This document shows, piece by piece, positions 32,569 to 44,438 of a DNA stretch of 64,000 nucleotides. A program made the position numbers and the translations under genes. The notes under the pieces are model-generated. The model was not told the DNA's origin. It worked only from the letters and a program-made list of their open reading frames with translations, and did not search any database. Every line of letters begins with the position of its first letter. Within the stretch, counting starts at the first letter, position 1. The stretch lies in contig NC_052679.1 of NCBI RefSeq assembly GCF_016802725.1, forward strand, positions 9,518,421 to 9,582,420. The letters are read 5' to 3'. The DNA is from Solenopsis invicta (Eukaryota; Arthropoda; Insecta; Hymenoptera; Formicidae).

Positions 32569-33434
32569 CAGGGTGTCAAGTAACTACCGCCCGTGGTTTC
32601 GTGGATTGATAGATCAAGTAAAACTGAACAGAAAAGTCCTTTATCATTTTTTAATATTTGCCATAGTTAACGAAAAAAAAAATTAGTAAAGTCTGCGAAT
32701 AAGCGCGTATCACCGCGTGCAAGGACCGCCCGCCGGTCGCCGAGACGTAGGCAGCCGCGGTTGTAGGCGCGGCGCTGTGCGGTGAGGAGGGAAAAGTAGT
32801 AGTAGCTGCGGCCTGCGAGCGGCGCGGCAAAGAGGAAGAGGTAGCAATACTCGCGAGCGGCGAGCGGTGCTAGATCGTCGCTCTTAGCTGCTCGTTCCCT
32901 CGTTTTTTTATGAAAATTACATTTTTTAATACAATATCTAAATATGCAAAGGTATCTTTTTTCATTACAAATGTGTATATACACACATACATGCATGAAC
33001 AACGCGTGACAGATACGCGCGATTTAAGAATTAATGAAAAAAGATACATTTCCATATATAGATATTGTATTAAAAAATTTTATTTTCATAAGGAAACGAG
33101 GGAACGAGTAGCTCAGAGCGACGATCTAGCACCGCTCGCCACTCGCGAGTACCCATTGCTACTTCTCCCTCCTTGCCGCGCCGCTCGCAGGCCGCAGCTA
33201 TTACTGCTTTTCCCTCCTCACTGCATAGCGCCGCGCCTACAGCCACGGCTGCCTACGTCTCGGCAACCGGCGGGCGGATCTTGCGCGCGGTGAAATGCGC
33301 TTATTTGCAGACTTTATTAAATTTGTTTCTAGTTAACTATGGCAAATATTAAAAAATAGTAAAGGACTTTTCTGCTCAGTTGTACCTGATCTATCAATCT
33401 ACGAAACCACGGGCGGTAGTTACCTGACACCTTG
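32569..33434. mobile_element. Giant palindromic MITE, 866 bp, CAGGGTG ends, TA duplication
   Basis: Starts CAGGGTGTCA and ends TGACACCTTG, with TA on each side (32567-32568 and 33435-33436). The two halves are inverted copies almost to the centre (about 33000), giving arms near 420 bases. Shared blocks include ATCAAGTAAAACTGAACAGA / its inverse near 33390, and TTTTTAATACAATATCTA / its inverse near 33065. The related 463-bp copy is at 44439-44901. Confidence 0.9.
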
Positions 33435-34128
33435 TATGTACATATATATATATATATATATACACAGGGTGAGTCATTTTAGTCTATGGACCCGAATATC
33501 TTCCAAATAACGGTATTTACAAAAAAATGGTTTAGATAAAAGTTGACCAGGACAGAGGGGGTCATTCAATTGTACCATTGGTTTTGACTTTTGGGTCAAT
33601 TTTGAAGGTTATTTTAAGGTCACGATGGTTTTTTTAAATAGGACACCCTATTTTTGCCTACGGATTTCGAAAGAGCGGAAAATTTTACACCAAACTTGTC
33701 TTTTGAAAAAATTGTTTTTGCGACCTTGGAAAGGTAAAAAATGAAGGTGAAATGCCTGAAAAACTATCTGGTGTACTTTTTCTGAAATGACGTGGTTTTC
33801 TGGGTAACACAAATGTGCATAATGCTTAAACAAAGTCAATAAATTGTAAAAGTGTTAATCACTTTGACTAGCTTGACCTTGAGGTCAATTTTCAAGGTTG
33901 TTTGAGGCTCATAACGCATTTTTTGATTAGTAAACCCTATTTTTGACCGTAGAACCTGTTTCCTGATAATGGGCTCTTAAACAATGGCACTTTTTACATG
34001 AGCATGGGGATTTTTTAGTTTTTCGACCTGACCTTTTGAAGGTCATATCAAGGTCAAAAGCACTTTCATCTTACTTTTAGCGTTACCCGGAAACAACGAC
34101 GTGGACGTAGTAAGTTCTGTTTCCTTTA

Positions 34129-34255
34129 GGGTGCTTGATTATCGTGGGTCCCCTTACCTCTCACGTCGGGATGCTTGATTATCGTGAGTCCCCTTGCCTC
34201 TCACGTCGGGGTGCTTAATTATCGTGAGTCCCCTCGCTTCGCACTGACACTGTAA
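34129..34255 (-). repeat. Three copies of a 40-bp repeat downstream of the DD41D transposase
   Basis: CGTCGGGRTGCTTGATTATC plus GTGAGTCCCCTTGCCTCTCA repeats with period 40 (unit starts at 34164 and 34204, with a preceding copy). Reverse-complemented, it matches the 41-bp units at 1207-1411. Confidence 0.88.
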
Positions 34256-34265
34256 TTTAAATGAA

Positions 34266-35323
34266 TTACCCACGGAGTAATTGTTCAAAATTACCTCCGT
34301 TAGCTTCGAGGCATAACTGCAATCTGTTTTGAAAACTATCTACAGTTCTAAGCAGGGTAGCTCTAGGAATGGCTGCACAAGCTCTACAAATGCGGTCCAT
34401 AAAATCATCTCTTGTGGTTGGTCGTTCAGCAAAAACAACATTTTTCAAGTATCCCCATAAAAAGAAATCAGGCGACGTCAAATCTGGTGAGCAAGGAGGC
34501 CATTCAACTGGATCCCTTCGTCCAATCCATTTGTCATTGTAACTGGCATTTAAAAAGGCACGTACAATGAGTGCATAATGCGGTGCAGCACCATCTTGTT
34601 GAAGCCACATTCTTGCTCTTGTTGCTAAGTCAACATTTTCTAATAAGCCTGGTAAGTGATCTCTTAGCAACGATAAGTAACTGTGTCTATCAACGTTCTC
34701 TTCAAAAAAATAAGGTCCAATCAAATAACCATTTACAATGCCGCTCCACACCATAATACTCCATCGATTTTGATGATCTATTGGCCTATACCCTAGTGGG
34801 GATTAACATCTGACCAATAATGGCAGTTGTGTCTATTAAGTTGTCCGTCACTGTAAAATTTAGCCTCATCTGAGAAAAGCACATACCTAAAAAAATTAGG
34901 ATCATCGTGCAAAACCCACTGGCAAAAAGCAATACGCATCAGATGATGATTAGGCTGTAAAGCCTGCGTAAGAGTGATGTGGAAAGGGTGATAATTTAGA
35001 GCTCTTAAAATTCTAACAACAGTTCTTTGTGGTATACCTATTTCCCTTTCAATCTGGCGAGTATTAACATGAGGATTAAGGTGAAGTATTGCTAAAATAG
35101 TTACAGCTCGCGCATCATTTTCCTCATATTCATGATGTTGACGTTGACGAACAAGATGTCCATTGCGAGCTCTTTGGACTAAACTACGTATTGACATATC
35201 AGTTGGATGTCGCCTTTCAGGAAAACGTTCAGCATAAAGCCTTGATGCTGCATTGTAATTGCTATGACACTCCCCTAAAACTAATATAATATCAACAATC
35301 TTATTAGGACTATAATCAGCCAT
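34266..35323 (-). pseudogene. DD41D transposase, one frameshift with a stop
   Basis: The N-terminal half (35323-34793) has the HTH region and the first Asp in YVLFSDEAKF. After NPH a TAG and a frame change occur at about 34755-34795. The second half (to 34266) has QQDGAAPHY (second Asp) and SPDLTSPDFFLWG (third Asp), with 41 residues between the last two, the same DD41D spacing as the intact copy at 120-1181. It ends FEQLLRG, close to the FEHLVA end of that copy. The catalytic residues survive, so the lesion is the single broken junction. Confidence 0.9.
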
Positions 35324-35555
35324 TCTGGAAAGGTAACTTGTGAATGTAATTACCTACATACCTTGTATGTATGTTTGGAATTTTTAAATTTAAGCAACTT
35401 TAAATAGTAAATTTTTCAATTATGCAGAAGTGAGTAAGAAAGAAAAGGAATAAAACTCTATTATAACAATAATTATAAATCTTAAATCAAACGTAATTGT
35501 TTAGTTTTTTTCAATCGTTGATTATTAGCATTAGGTATCGCAGTGCTGTCAGCTA

Positions 35556-35776
35556 CGTGCAACTTTCGGCCGGATTCTTCGACGCACGCCTATTGCTCCC
35601 ACCTTGATCCCTCCCACCGCTCGCGCCTTAGCAATGGCGCCGCCGGACGGCGTAACTAAGGAGCGCGATACATCGTCTCAGGACCGTGCGTTACGCCGTC
35701 CGGCGGCGCCGTTGCTAAGGCGCGAGCGGTGGGAGTGGAGCAATAGGCGTCGAAGAATCCGGCCGAAAGTTGCAAG
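35556..35776. mobile_element. 221-bp palindromic MITE nested in the DD41D element
   Basis: Ends GCAACTTTCGGCCGGATTCT and its inverse, with TA at 35554-35555 and 35777-35778. Arms of about 95 bases also share CTCCCACCGCTCGCGCCTTA and GGCGCCGCCGGACGGCGTAA. The loop is about 35 bases. Confidence 0.88.
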
Positions 35777-36154
35777 TAGTAATGTTTAAGCATTATGCAC
35801 ATTTGTGTTACCCAGAAAACCACGTCATTTTAGAAAAAGTACACCAGATCGTTTTTCAGGCATTTCACCTTCATTTTTGACCTTTCCAAGGTCGCAAAAA
35901 CAATTTTTTCATAAGACAAGTTTAATGTAAAATTTTCTGCTCTTTCGAAATCCGCAGTCCAAAATATGGTGTCCCATTTAAAAAAACCATCGTGACCTTG
36001 AAACCTTCAAAATTGACCTCAAAGTCAAAACCAATGGTACAATTGAATGACCCCCTCTGTCCTGATCAACTTTTATCTAAACCATTTTTTTGTAGATACC
36101 GTTATTTGGAAGATATTCGGGTCCATAGATTAAAATGACTTACCCTGTATATAC

Positions 36155-36965
36155 AAGTATAGGTGCGTCCCGACGCTGGATTATACAGGAGTATATTGGC
36201 GCAATCCTGTGTGGGCGCGGCCCTCGGCCTGTGCCGCGTTCGGTGACGCGATAAGCGTGATCTGCGGTACGGTTCGCGGGCTAGCCGTGGCGACGCAATT
36301 ATCGCGGGCGGGCCGGATTCCCGCACGGTATGGCGGTTTTTCGACGGAATCGTCGCAGGCATATCGGACACGTGGCACCCTTGTCAAGTACTTTGACCCG
36401 AGACCCTGAACACAGCAGTCGCAGTGGGTGTTGCGAGGCGAGGGAGGTGGCCTCCGAGCAGCCAGGGGCCGGCTCGCTGACCAAGGACCTTGGTCCCGAG
36501 CGGATCTCGACTTTCGAGTGGCCGTATGTTCAGGAAGGATCGGTGTCGGAAGGCGGAGTACCCTTTCGCCGCGGCCAAGCACTCTTCGACCGGTTTTTCC
36601 GACTGCTGGGAGCGGAATGTTATAAACGCAGCAGATCGGTACCGGGTAGCTGGCTGGTGACGGAGTCGCCGTTTCTCGTCGTGACGGCCCTATTTATACC
36701 GAGCGACTTTGCTCGCCTCCGTTATCTTTTTGGCGCTTGACAGCGGAGTCGTCGGGATAGGGAGGACCGCGTGTCCTCCGAGTGCGCGTGCGCGCCGACT
36801 CAGCGGTTGCGATGGCTCGGCGAGTCTCCTCTGGCGGTGTTTGTCGCCAGGCGGTATCGCGGTATTCTAAGTCTTTAAAAACCCGAGGTACCCCCGGTTA
36901 TGGCCCAGCGGCTCCTCCGGCCGATGTTCGCCAGGACGATGCTTTATACGGGGTGCATCGTCACA
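36155..36965. other. GC-rich fragment, possibly an LTR remnant
   Basis: A GC-rich block between the DD41D element and AT-rich DNA. It contains TATTTATA at about 36691, placed like an LTR promoter, and ends ATCGTCACA. That ending is an inverted match to the TGTGACG start at 30702. No protein motif was seen, and no target duplication supports the pairing. Confidence 0.35.
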
Positions 36966-37667
36966 AGTGATCTGGGATATATACATTATGACTGAGTAAA
37001 TGTCGTCATAATTCGAATAAAACCAGAAATTTTGCTTTTACAAATTTTCTAATATGTAAGAAACCATATTAGACCGCTGGGCAAACTACAACCAGTGATT
37101 TGAGCATGCGTTACAAAATCGTGAATTTTACATTTTTGTTTCATCGATATTAATATATATAGATACTTGGGGCGCTCTAGAAAAAATCGCCATTGATTGA
37201 CATGTTGAATCAAAGATAAAATTTAAGTATTTGCACTTTTGTGAAGATAAAAGTTGAGATTTAAGGCAGTTGAAGAAATCCAAGCGAGGATAGCAATTTC
37301 ATTAAGGCATCTAAATTAACTGAACAATCTTTCTGTAAAAAGCCAGCCCATGATCCGGAAGTTATCTAAATAAATCCTTGAACAGTAGCCATTTTGTTCT
37401 TAAATATGCAACTGAAAGTAGAATTTTGTAAAAATGAATGAAACTGATAATGATCCAAAAAGCACCATTGGAAACGGAGAAAATCATGTAATTCCTAAGC
37501 TATGGAACTAGTAGTTAAGCGCCCTCTAAGTCAATTATACTCATGCATAAGTTCGGGATCATAAGTTGGACTACAGTGCGCCATTTTTCTTGCTAGAAGT
37601 ACTTACTTCAGCGGTTTGTTCAGGACTGGGATCTAGAACAGTGACCTCGGCTGTGGTTCATTGGTTG
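36966..37667. other. No gene seen
   Basis: AT-rich noncoding sequence with no recognised repeat. Confidence 0.5.
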
Positions 37668-38700
37668 CTTTACCCCTGTCCGGCGAGCCGGAGATGACGA
37701 CTGTTACACAGGGGCATTGTGGTTTGACGGCATCTGCTGGAAATGCCATAGAGTTGCACGAAGCCCATGAGGATGAACAACAAATCGGTGGCGATAGTGG
37801 TGGTAATGGCAGTGCTAAGAACCACCGTGGTAAAATCAGCGCCCATCATGTGATTTGCACCGACCACTTTATTACTGACCATGTGGATCTGTGAACGTAC
37901 TACGTGGTACACGTACTTGTAGCACCGACCTAGGTTGACGCAGACGACGATGTAGATGCACTGACAGATAAGCGGCAGAATTCTTGTCTCGTCCTGATAA
38001 CAAAGCATATTTGTGGACACGTGCAAGGATATGCACAGTACAATATGCAATGTGGACAAAAGTACAAGCGTGATGGACGAGAAGATGCTGTTGTTAAGTG
38101 AGGTGCTTCTGAGCACCGGGCAAGGTACAACATCATAGGGACGAACGCGTGGATAGGAGCAGTGCTAGTAGATAAATCAGCACCCTGGACAATGACTTCA
38201 GTAGGAAATGTCCGAGAACGTAAGCGTCATGGAAAAAGTGGAAGCACCTCAGCGTGCCTATTGTGGTCAACAGCAGATGAACGACTAGGAAGTACAACTG
38301 CGTAAGTTGCGTTCGTTGCCTCATTGAAACGCACGATCTTATAGATTGAGTACAAGGCCATGAGCGTAATCGCCGCAAAGTACACGTGTAGCAACCGAAC
38401 CATCCTTCACGTGGATTTGAGCGGATGTGTGTCAATGTGCGGTATCAAACAATCATCGTCCTCGTCGATATACGCTGGTCGCTTCGGCGTGCTGGCGGTT
38501 GGGGCTGCGGATATGGCAGTCTTTCCTGCTGCACTATCTTGATCCTGTCAGGCTTCAGGCCGTGCTCTTCTTGCTGGCCGGTTGTCAGGGCAAAAGGTAC
38601 ATTTGGCAGCAACAGACTCTTCGTAACGAAGGGTATCAGCAGAATGTTGGAGATCTCCGTTCTGCCGTTACTGCTTTTACTGCCGGATAAAATCCTAGAA
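37668..38700 (-). pseudogene. Decayed multi-pass membrane protein locus, family unrecognised
   Basis: On the minus strand the translation looks protein-like but changes frame several times. 38690-38550 reads ILLIPFVTKSLLLPNVPF. A shifted frame from about 38550 to a TGA at 38407 ends in TPKRPAYIDEDDDCLIPH, like an acidic cytoplasmic tail. An ATG at 38403 starts LLHVYFAAITLMALYSIYKI. Further hydrophobic helices follow in two other frames (YFLVVHLLLTTIGTL; SSITLVLLSTLHIVLCISL; TDLLFILMGFVQLYGI), ending at a TAA near 37668. There is no room for introns at the frame changes, so it appears to be a pseudogene of one or two membrane proteins. I could not assign a family. Confidence 0.4.
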
Positions 38701-40261
38701 ATACTGGGGGAAGGAAAGGTCGCGAACGATCATTCGTGCCGTGCTATGAATTGGTCTTATTGGATTCAGCAGGCCTGTACTCTCTACTGTCGGGCACGTT
38801 TATCAGTTTCCTCGAGTGAGAATAATGCCTCTCCGGCACCTGAGAGGGACTTTAAGATAGATCCGGCGCTCGGTAACGTATTGGTTGGTTACTAACCTTA
38901 ATCATTTTTGTTTGGGCAAAGGCAGACTTCGATATCTGTCGCCCAGCTTTTTTACACGTTTGAATTGCTTTTAATTCTTCTGCAAAGTTAGTTCCGAAGA
39001 GCCAATTCTAAATCTTGAAGAAATCCACTGCCGATTTGTCAACAAAAATTAGACACAGTTTTACATACGTTTGCCTAGCTAAAGATAACCAAAATTGTAA
39101 ATTCGTCATAAAGTCGAGTTCCTCTGCTAATTTTGAAATAACATTTTTTAACTAGTCGTTCTAAAGAGTAGTTTGACGAAGCCTCAGAAGATCGATTATG
39201 CTAGAAAGCCGGACGTTCAAGCAGGCTTCTAACTGAATTTTTCTGTTAAATTGATATCATCTCTTTTTGGAAGAGATTGTTGCTTACCTTTAGCTCATTA
39301 TAGATACCGGGGCGTATCCCACAGATTCCAGGAGGAAACGAGGCAGACGTGGGCGGCAGCGCGGCGGCGGCGGAAAGTCCACTCCGCGTGATGCAGAGCG
39401 ACAAGCTTGCAGATTCCAAATAGATAATGCGAGGGCCACAAGATGAAAATCTTATCAGATCCGCATAATTACCTCCTATGCGAGAAGCCGTTTACAAAAA
39501 GTTGTTACATATGCGGCGGATAGCTGTCTTACTTATGTAATTTTCACAGGCCTAGATGCCTGTGCACGCGCGTGCGTGCTACACAATGCATGATTACATG
39601 GTGTACATAACCTTTAGTAACTAGAGAGGCTATCTCACTTTTCTCTAGGCTAGTTGCCTCCTGAAGACCTTCTGAGACAAAAAACAATTCTGTGATCATC
39701 TAGCACCAGAGCTTCTAGGAAGAAGAAAGAAAAGCTATTGAGATTTAGATGAGACAATCGGTTATAATTTCTCTTTGCCTTAACAAGAAAATACACCTGT
39801 TCCAACACCCTGGCTTCCGAAAGCCGTTTGCTCATCCATTCTCTATTTAAACTTTTGAGAAATGCTTTCCTCTGAGGAAAGGATAACCTCGACCACAAGC
39901 TGTGGTACAGGGAGGAGGAATCCTGTCCCCTTTAAGTCTGTCTCGTTTTACGTGGTATGATGTTTTATGAACGCCAGGATCACTCTCAGAATCTCAGTCA
40001 AAGTTTTGCCGACGCTACTTGCCGAGGAAACGACGACGATCGCTGGAAAGAGTCCCGTGCAGTGCTTCGTAGACGTGAGCTCGGAGATCTAACCTCAATC
40101 AGTCGAACTCGTGATTTCTTCTTATGCCTATGCTTTTTCGTATAAAGGAGATGGTCTGAGTGACGCCTATAATGATGTGAATGTTTTTCTTTTGACACTA
40201 TGTGGAGAAATACCAAATCTAATTAACAAAACCGATAACTTAATGTTCGTACTGATGATTT
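38701..40261. other. No gene seen
   Basis: Mixed sequence with short open frames only. The GC-rich patch at 39340-39400 (GGCGGCAGCGCGGCGGCGG) has no clear role. Confidence 0.45.
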
Positions 40262-40442
40262 GCGCAACAGAAACAGAATGAAACTAGCGCTAGGAGCGGC
40301 GCCGATGTTGGCGCATGGCGCAGGGCCACGTGACACGTGACCCCTCTGCCTTCCTAAAAATTTTTCAGGCAGATCTAAAACTGTTGGCGTAGTGTACGCA
40401 GAGACGGGACTACAATTATTAACCATCCGGACGAGACACTCT
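40262..40442 (-). repeat. Inverted copy of the MITE segment at 29073-29245
   Basis: Read in reverse complement it shares GTGTCTCGTCCGGATGG, AATAATTGTAGT, GTTTTAGATCTGCCT, AAGGCAGAGGGGT, CTGCGCCATGCGCC and CCTAGCGCTAGTTTCATT with 29073-29245. Confidence 0.85.
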
Positions 40443-40646
40443 AGGAATTAATTATATATTTTTAATTTTCCATTGTTTAGAATTTTCCTGATTTAGAATT
40501 TTCCAGCGTTCAGAAATTTTTATTTAGAAATACCATTAGAAATTTCATTAAAAATATTATTTTATTCCTATTTAACAAGCATAAAATAATGTCTCTAATA
40601 TTTCTAAATACCAATCTTTAGAATGACAATAAATTTATCAAAGAAA

Positions 40647-41047
40647 TTTTTCAATATAAAAATTTTACTTAAAAAACCATATTAACAAAATTCCATGTTA
40701 TTGTTCTGACTTTGCATAACTCGAAATGTGTACAACCAAATAAAAAGTTAAATAACAGAAAAACACTCGAATATATGTACTTTCGTGTAATAAAATACAT
40801 TCGAGTTTAAGAATAATGAGGAAGTGTATGTAATTAAAGGTTAAAAGTATCTTGAAAATGTTTAGAAGTGCTCAAAAGTAAAAATACCTTATAACAATTG
40901 TCAGTCATTACGTATTCGCATATTAGCATCACTAAAAAACGGCAGGCTATTAATTGAATAACTCCATAACCAATTGTTAGAATAGGTCACCTAATAACGG
41001 AAATAATAGGGGTAGCTATATTGTCGACAGTAGCCATAATACCCTTT
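40647..41047 (+). repeat. Dispersed 400-bp repeat, copy 2
   Basis: Direct-orientation match to 15262-15662, ending in the same GACAGTAGCCATAATA block. Confidence 0.85.
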
Positions 41048-42229
41048 TTTTTTCTACCACTTATATTTTTAGATTTTCAAATACTGATTAATAAATACTA
41101 ATTAATGATTTTTAATATTATATAATATTTAAAAATCGAATTAAATATTTAATCAACGTCAAATCAAATATAATCAAATCAAAAATAGATTTTTCAAATT
41201 AAAATATTTCAATCACAAGATATTTCATTGTGTACATTATTATACAAAAGTAACATTATTATTGTTTTCTAATGAAAAGAAATTTGCATTTGCATTACGA
41301 AAATCTAATGGTAGTTTCCTAACTTATAAAAAATGAAAAAGTTTTGTACTCTGTTCTCGAAAAATGACACTTCTAGCATTGGTACGATAATATATATACA
41401 ATACAAAACATTTTATGGTAAATTTTAATAAACACAAATGTATATATATTATGAGATACAAGTTCTTTTTCATAATGTATGCCCGGTTTGTCTCTTTCTT
41501 TTTAGTGGCTTAACAGTTTGAAAGTCGATAAGTAAAATTTTTCATTCCGACATTTCAGTCTATTGCACTGCATGAGCAATCGCGCCATAAAAACATTGAA
41601 CTTTACAAAACTCTACTGAAAACGAAACTGAATATTTCAATAAGTAGAGATGGGCAATAGTAGAAAATATAGAAATATTGATATTTCTACTGTATCGTTC
41701 AAATGATTCAATGACGTTCCTTCCGCGTCTACAAAGAGAAAAAAAAGAGAACGAGCAGTGTTCTATTATTATATTTAATTGTGTTACCTTTAATGTGCGT
41801 CATGCAAATATAATCATTGCAAATACCGTACAATTTATATACTATTCTTAGATTATTCCTAGAATTCCTAGATTACACAATTTTTGGCTTTAATGCGCTT
41901 TAATGTGTTAATGGTTTTTCACAAGATGCGGAAACGTTTGTCGCACAACAACAGGAAATTACATTCCTCATGTATTGAGAATTGTGAGTTTATTACAAAG
42001 GGATTACTTTTTGACCTCAGCCAGAATCCAAAATATATAAAAATGAATTGTTTGCTCGGAAAGTGTCAAAATTAGTATGTGAACGCGAAATATTGTATAA
42101 TATTAATGTTTTCCTTCAAATCTATACAGCATAAAAGGCATCGCTTCTTACATTCGATAATCATTACCCGTCTTCGTTTGTGAAGTTTATGTTTATATGT
42201 CGTATAATAACTTGCGAATGTGTTTAAAC
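41048..42229. other. No gene seen: AT-rich intergenic DNA
   Basis: Very AT-rich DNA between the dispersed repeat and the foldback MITE. No motif was recognised. Confidence 0.55.
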
Positions 42230-42845
42230 ACGAAAAATGCTCTCAAAAAATTTTTGATTTAAGTTGTAATATTATTTTTTCATCAAATTTACAAATAAAT
42301 ACTACAAAACGTGATGTTACATAAGAATCAAGAATAAACAAAAAATCAAACTTTTAAACCAATAAGAGAATTGTCTCAAACTTTGCATAGTTGCTCAAAC
42401 ATAATATATAAAACAATTTATGACATTTTAATATTTCTAGTAATGTTTGAATTCAAACAAATAATTTATTTAAAAAAATTATGTTGTTTAAAATTCAAAC
42501 AATAGTATATATTGATTCAAGCATTAGTTTGTTTGGACTATTCTAAATAAATTTGTTAAGATACAATTTGTAGATAAAACAACAGACAATTTTTAAATAA
42601 AATTTACTAAAGTTATGTCATCTCAAAGCATTACTAAAAATATTAAACTTTCTTAAATTATTTTATTATTATGTTTGAGCATCTGTGTAAAAAGTGAGAA
42701 CAATTCTCTTATCGATTTAAAAGTTGTTTGATTTTTTGTTTATTCTTGATTCTTACGTAAAATCGCATTTCGTAATACTTATTTGTAAATTTGATGAGAA
42801 AATAGCACATAACAAATTAAACCAAAAATTTTTTTAGAAGATTTT
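42230..42845. mobile_element. Foldback MITE of about 610 bp upstream of the FPP synthase-like gene
   Basis: Inverted arms of about 190 bases at each side share TCATCAAATTTACAAATAA, AAGAATCAAGAATAAACAAA, ATAAGAGAATTGT and GCTCAAACATAATA. It is AT-rich and noncoding, and lies 130 bases before the first coding sequence of the gene. The exact ends are uncertain. Confidence 0.75.
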
Positions 42846-43324
42846 TTGTGTCTACCTTTTTATCTACCTTATCCAGTGAGAGTTGAAATTTTATTTGGCA
42901 TAAATGAAAAAATATAAAAAATTATAAATTTGACAAAAAAAGCTTTTAATTTATTGCTTTTATTATTAAATAGTTAATTTGTGATTTATCACAATTTTAT
43001 TCATAATACGACTGAATCATTGCTACCAATTGTTGATGTTTTAGAACACTGTAATACAACAAAAATGGCCTTTTCCTTAACTCAAACGTGGATGGAGGAG
43101 GAAACTCAGAATATGAGGGTAGTGTGGTCAGAAATTATTAATGATGTGACAAAACATGTCAGGAATTTAAACGTTCCTGATATTGATAAGTGGTTGGAAA
43201 AGGTAAGTCATTATGTACTGAGTAAATTATTATACGATAGCTAATGTGGAAAAAGAAAAACAATTACAAATCATTTCATAGATTGATCCATATGCATTAC
43301 AATAAATTCTTTCAGAACAATTAA

Positions 43325-43901
43325 CCCAGCGAATATGTGATGAAAAAAGATTACTTTAAGTATGTGGCGGAGTGTAACATACCCCAACACAGTAGTGTTT
43401 GTAAAATTTTGTTTACGCCAGAATCACGTCAAATAACAATTATAAAAAGAGATAATACAAAAAACAGCTTCAATAAAAAGCCAATAATATTAATTGTATT
43501 TTAATACAAATACTTGAAATAGCAATGGCACTGGTTTTTGATTACAAAAACTTATTATACTAAGATTAATAAGCTTTTACTTAAACTTAAAAAACTCTAG
43601 AAACATAAACAACATGAAATTTTAAACAAACTAAACATATAAAATCTTATTATATTACTCAGAAACATCTTAAGAACTGGAATTGAAATTAGTACAGTCT
43701 TTGCAAGAAACCCCATAAACGTTTACACGCGTGTATCGTGAGCGTCGGTTAACGTAACACTGCGATCTCGCCACTATCCCCTTCCACACTTCCTTAGTTT
43801 CAACTATTAGAAGTTGTTAAAATGTCGCAATAAAAAATAAAAAAATATACCAATGTAAACAATAGGTGGGGTATGTCACACCACGCCACGGACTCGCCGG
43901 G
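43325..43901. mobile_element. piggyBac-type MITE in intron 1
   Basis: TTAA at 43321-43324 and 43902-43905 bounds a 577-bp element that starts CCCAGCGA and ends TCGCCGGG. Inner inverted blocks are GTGTAACATACCCC and GGGGTATGTCACAC. TTAA duplication with CCC...GGG ends is the piggyBac signature. Noncoding. Confidence 0.82.
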
Positions 43902-44438
43902 TTAATAACGTATATAAAATTTCTCAGAAAGCTATAAACAATACATCTAAAACATTTAATCAAGATTTTATTGATAGCAATAATGTAAAATTTTATAAAA
44001 ACATTAAGCAGTTTAAAAAAAAAAAAAAATGTATAAATAAATAAGAATAGTAATATTTAAAAGAAAAAAAAACATTAAATGTTTAATAACATGTAAGTAA
44101 ATCTATACTGATAGAATCAATGTAAAAGAAAAAAAACTTAATTTCCCATAAATTTGAATAAACATGAAAATTGATGCATCTTTATATAACACAGGTATTA
44201 CAATATAATGTCTCAGAAAAAAATCTTCATGGCTTAATAGTAATTTATGCCTACAAGTCGATATCACCTAATGAACAACAGACAGAAAATAACATTCACT
44301 TAGCAAGGATTTTAGCATGGTGTATGGAAATGGTGCGTAATTCTTCTTTTCAAAATTTGAAATTTCTTTCATAAACAAATTTAAGTTAATTAAATATGGT
44401 TAAACACCATTAAACACGAGGTGTATTATTTTAATATA

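Larger units (their letters stand above)
33465..36147 (-). mobile_element. DD41D Tc1/mariner transposon with about 370-bp inverted arms
   Basis: Left arm 33465-33836 and right arm 35785-36147 are inverted copies. They run from the termini CAGGGTGAGTCATTTTA / TAAAATGACTTACCCTG to the inner block AACACAAATGTGCATAATGC. TA lies next to both ends within TA-rich DNA. Inside are a frame-shifted transposase (minus strand), three 40-bp tandem repeats and a 221-bp nested MITE. The tandem-repeat block and the ACGTCCACGTCGTT block are shared with the element at 1-1969. Confidence 0.92.
29392..40447. mobile_element. Possible large element or composite bounded by CCTAGAGTGTCTCGTCCGGATGG inverted ends
   Basis: The left end at about 29395 (CCTAGAGTGTCTCGTCCGGA) and right end at about 40444 are inverted matches of 23 bases or more. 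Right-end internal sequence (40262-40420) also matches the neighbouring MITE interior. I recognised no transposase between them, so this may be two independent elements, or one whose interior was replaced by insertions. Confidence 0.4.

Noticed and set aside
32667..33293. Frames inside the 866-bp palindrome, similar on both strands
   Set aside because: They are mirror translations of the two inverted arms, not independent genes.
36181..36740. Frames of 130-136 codons on both strands
   Set aside because: Overlapping chance frames in a GC-rich fragment, without recognisable domains or splice support.
38425..38895. 156-codon plus-strand frame
   Set aside because: The opposite strand has the more protein-like series of fragments; this frame has no recognisable domain.
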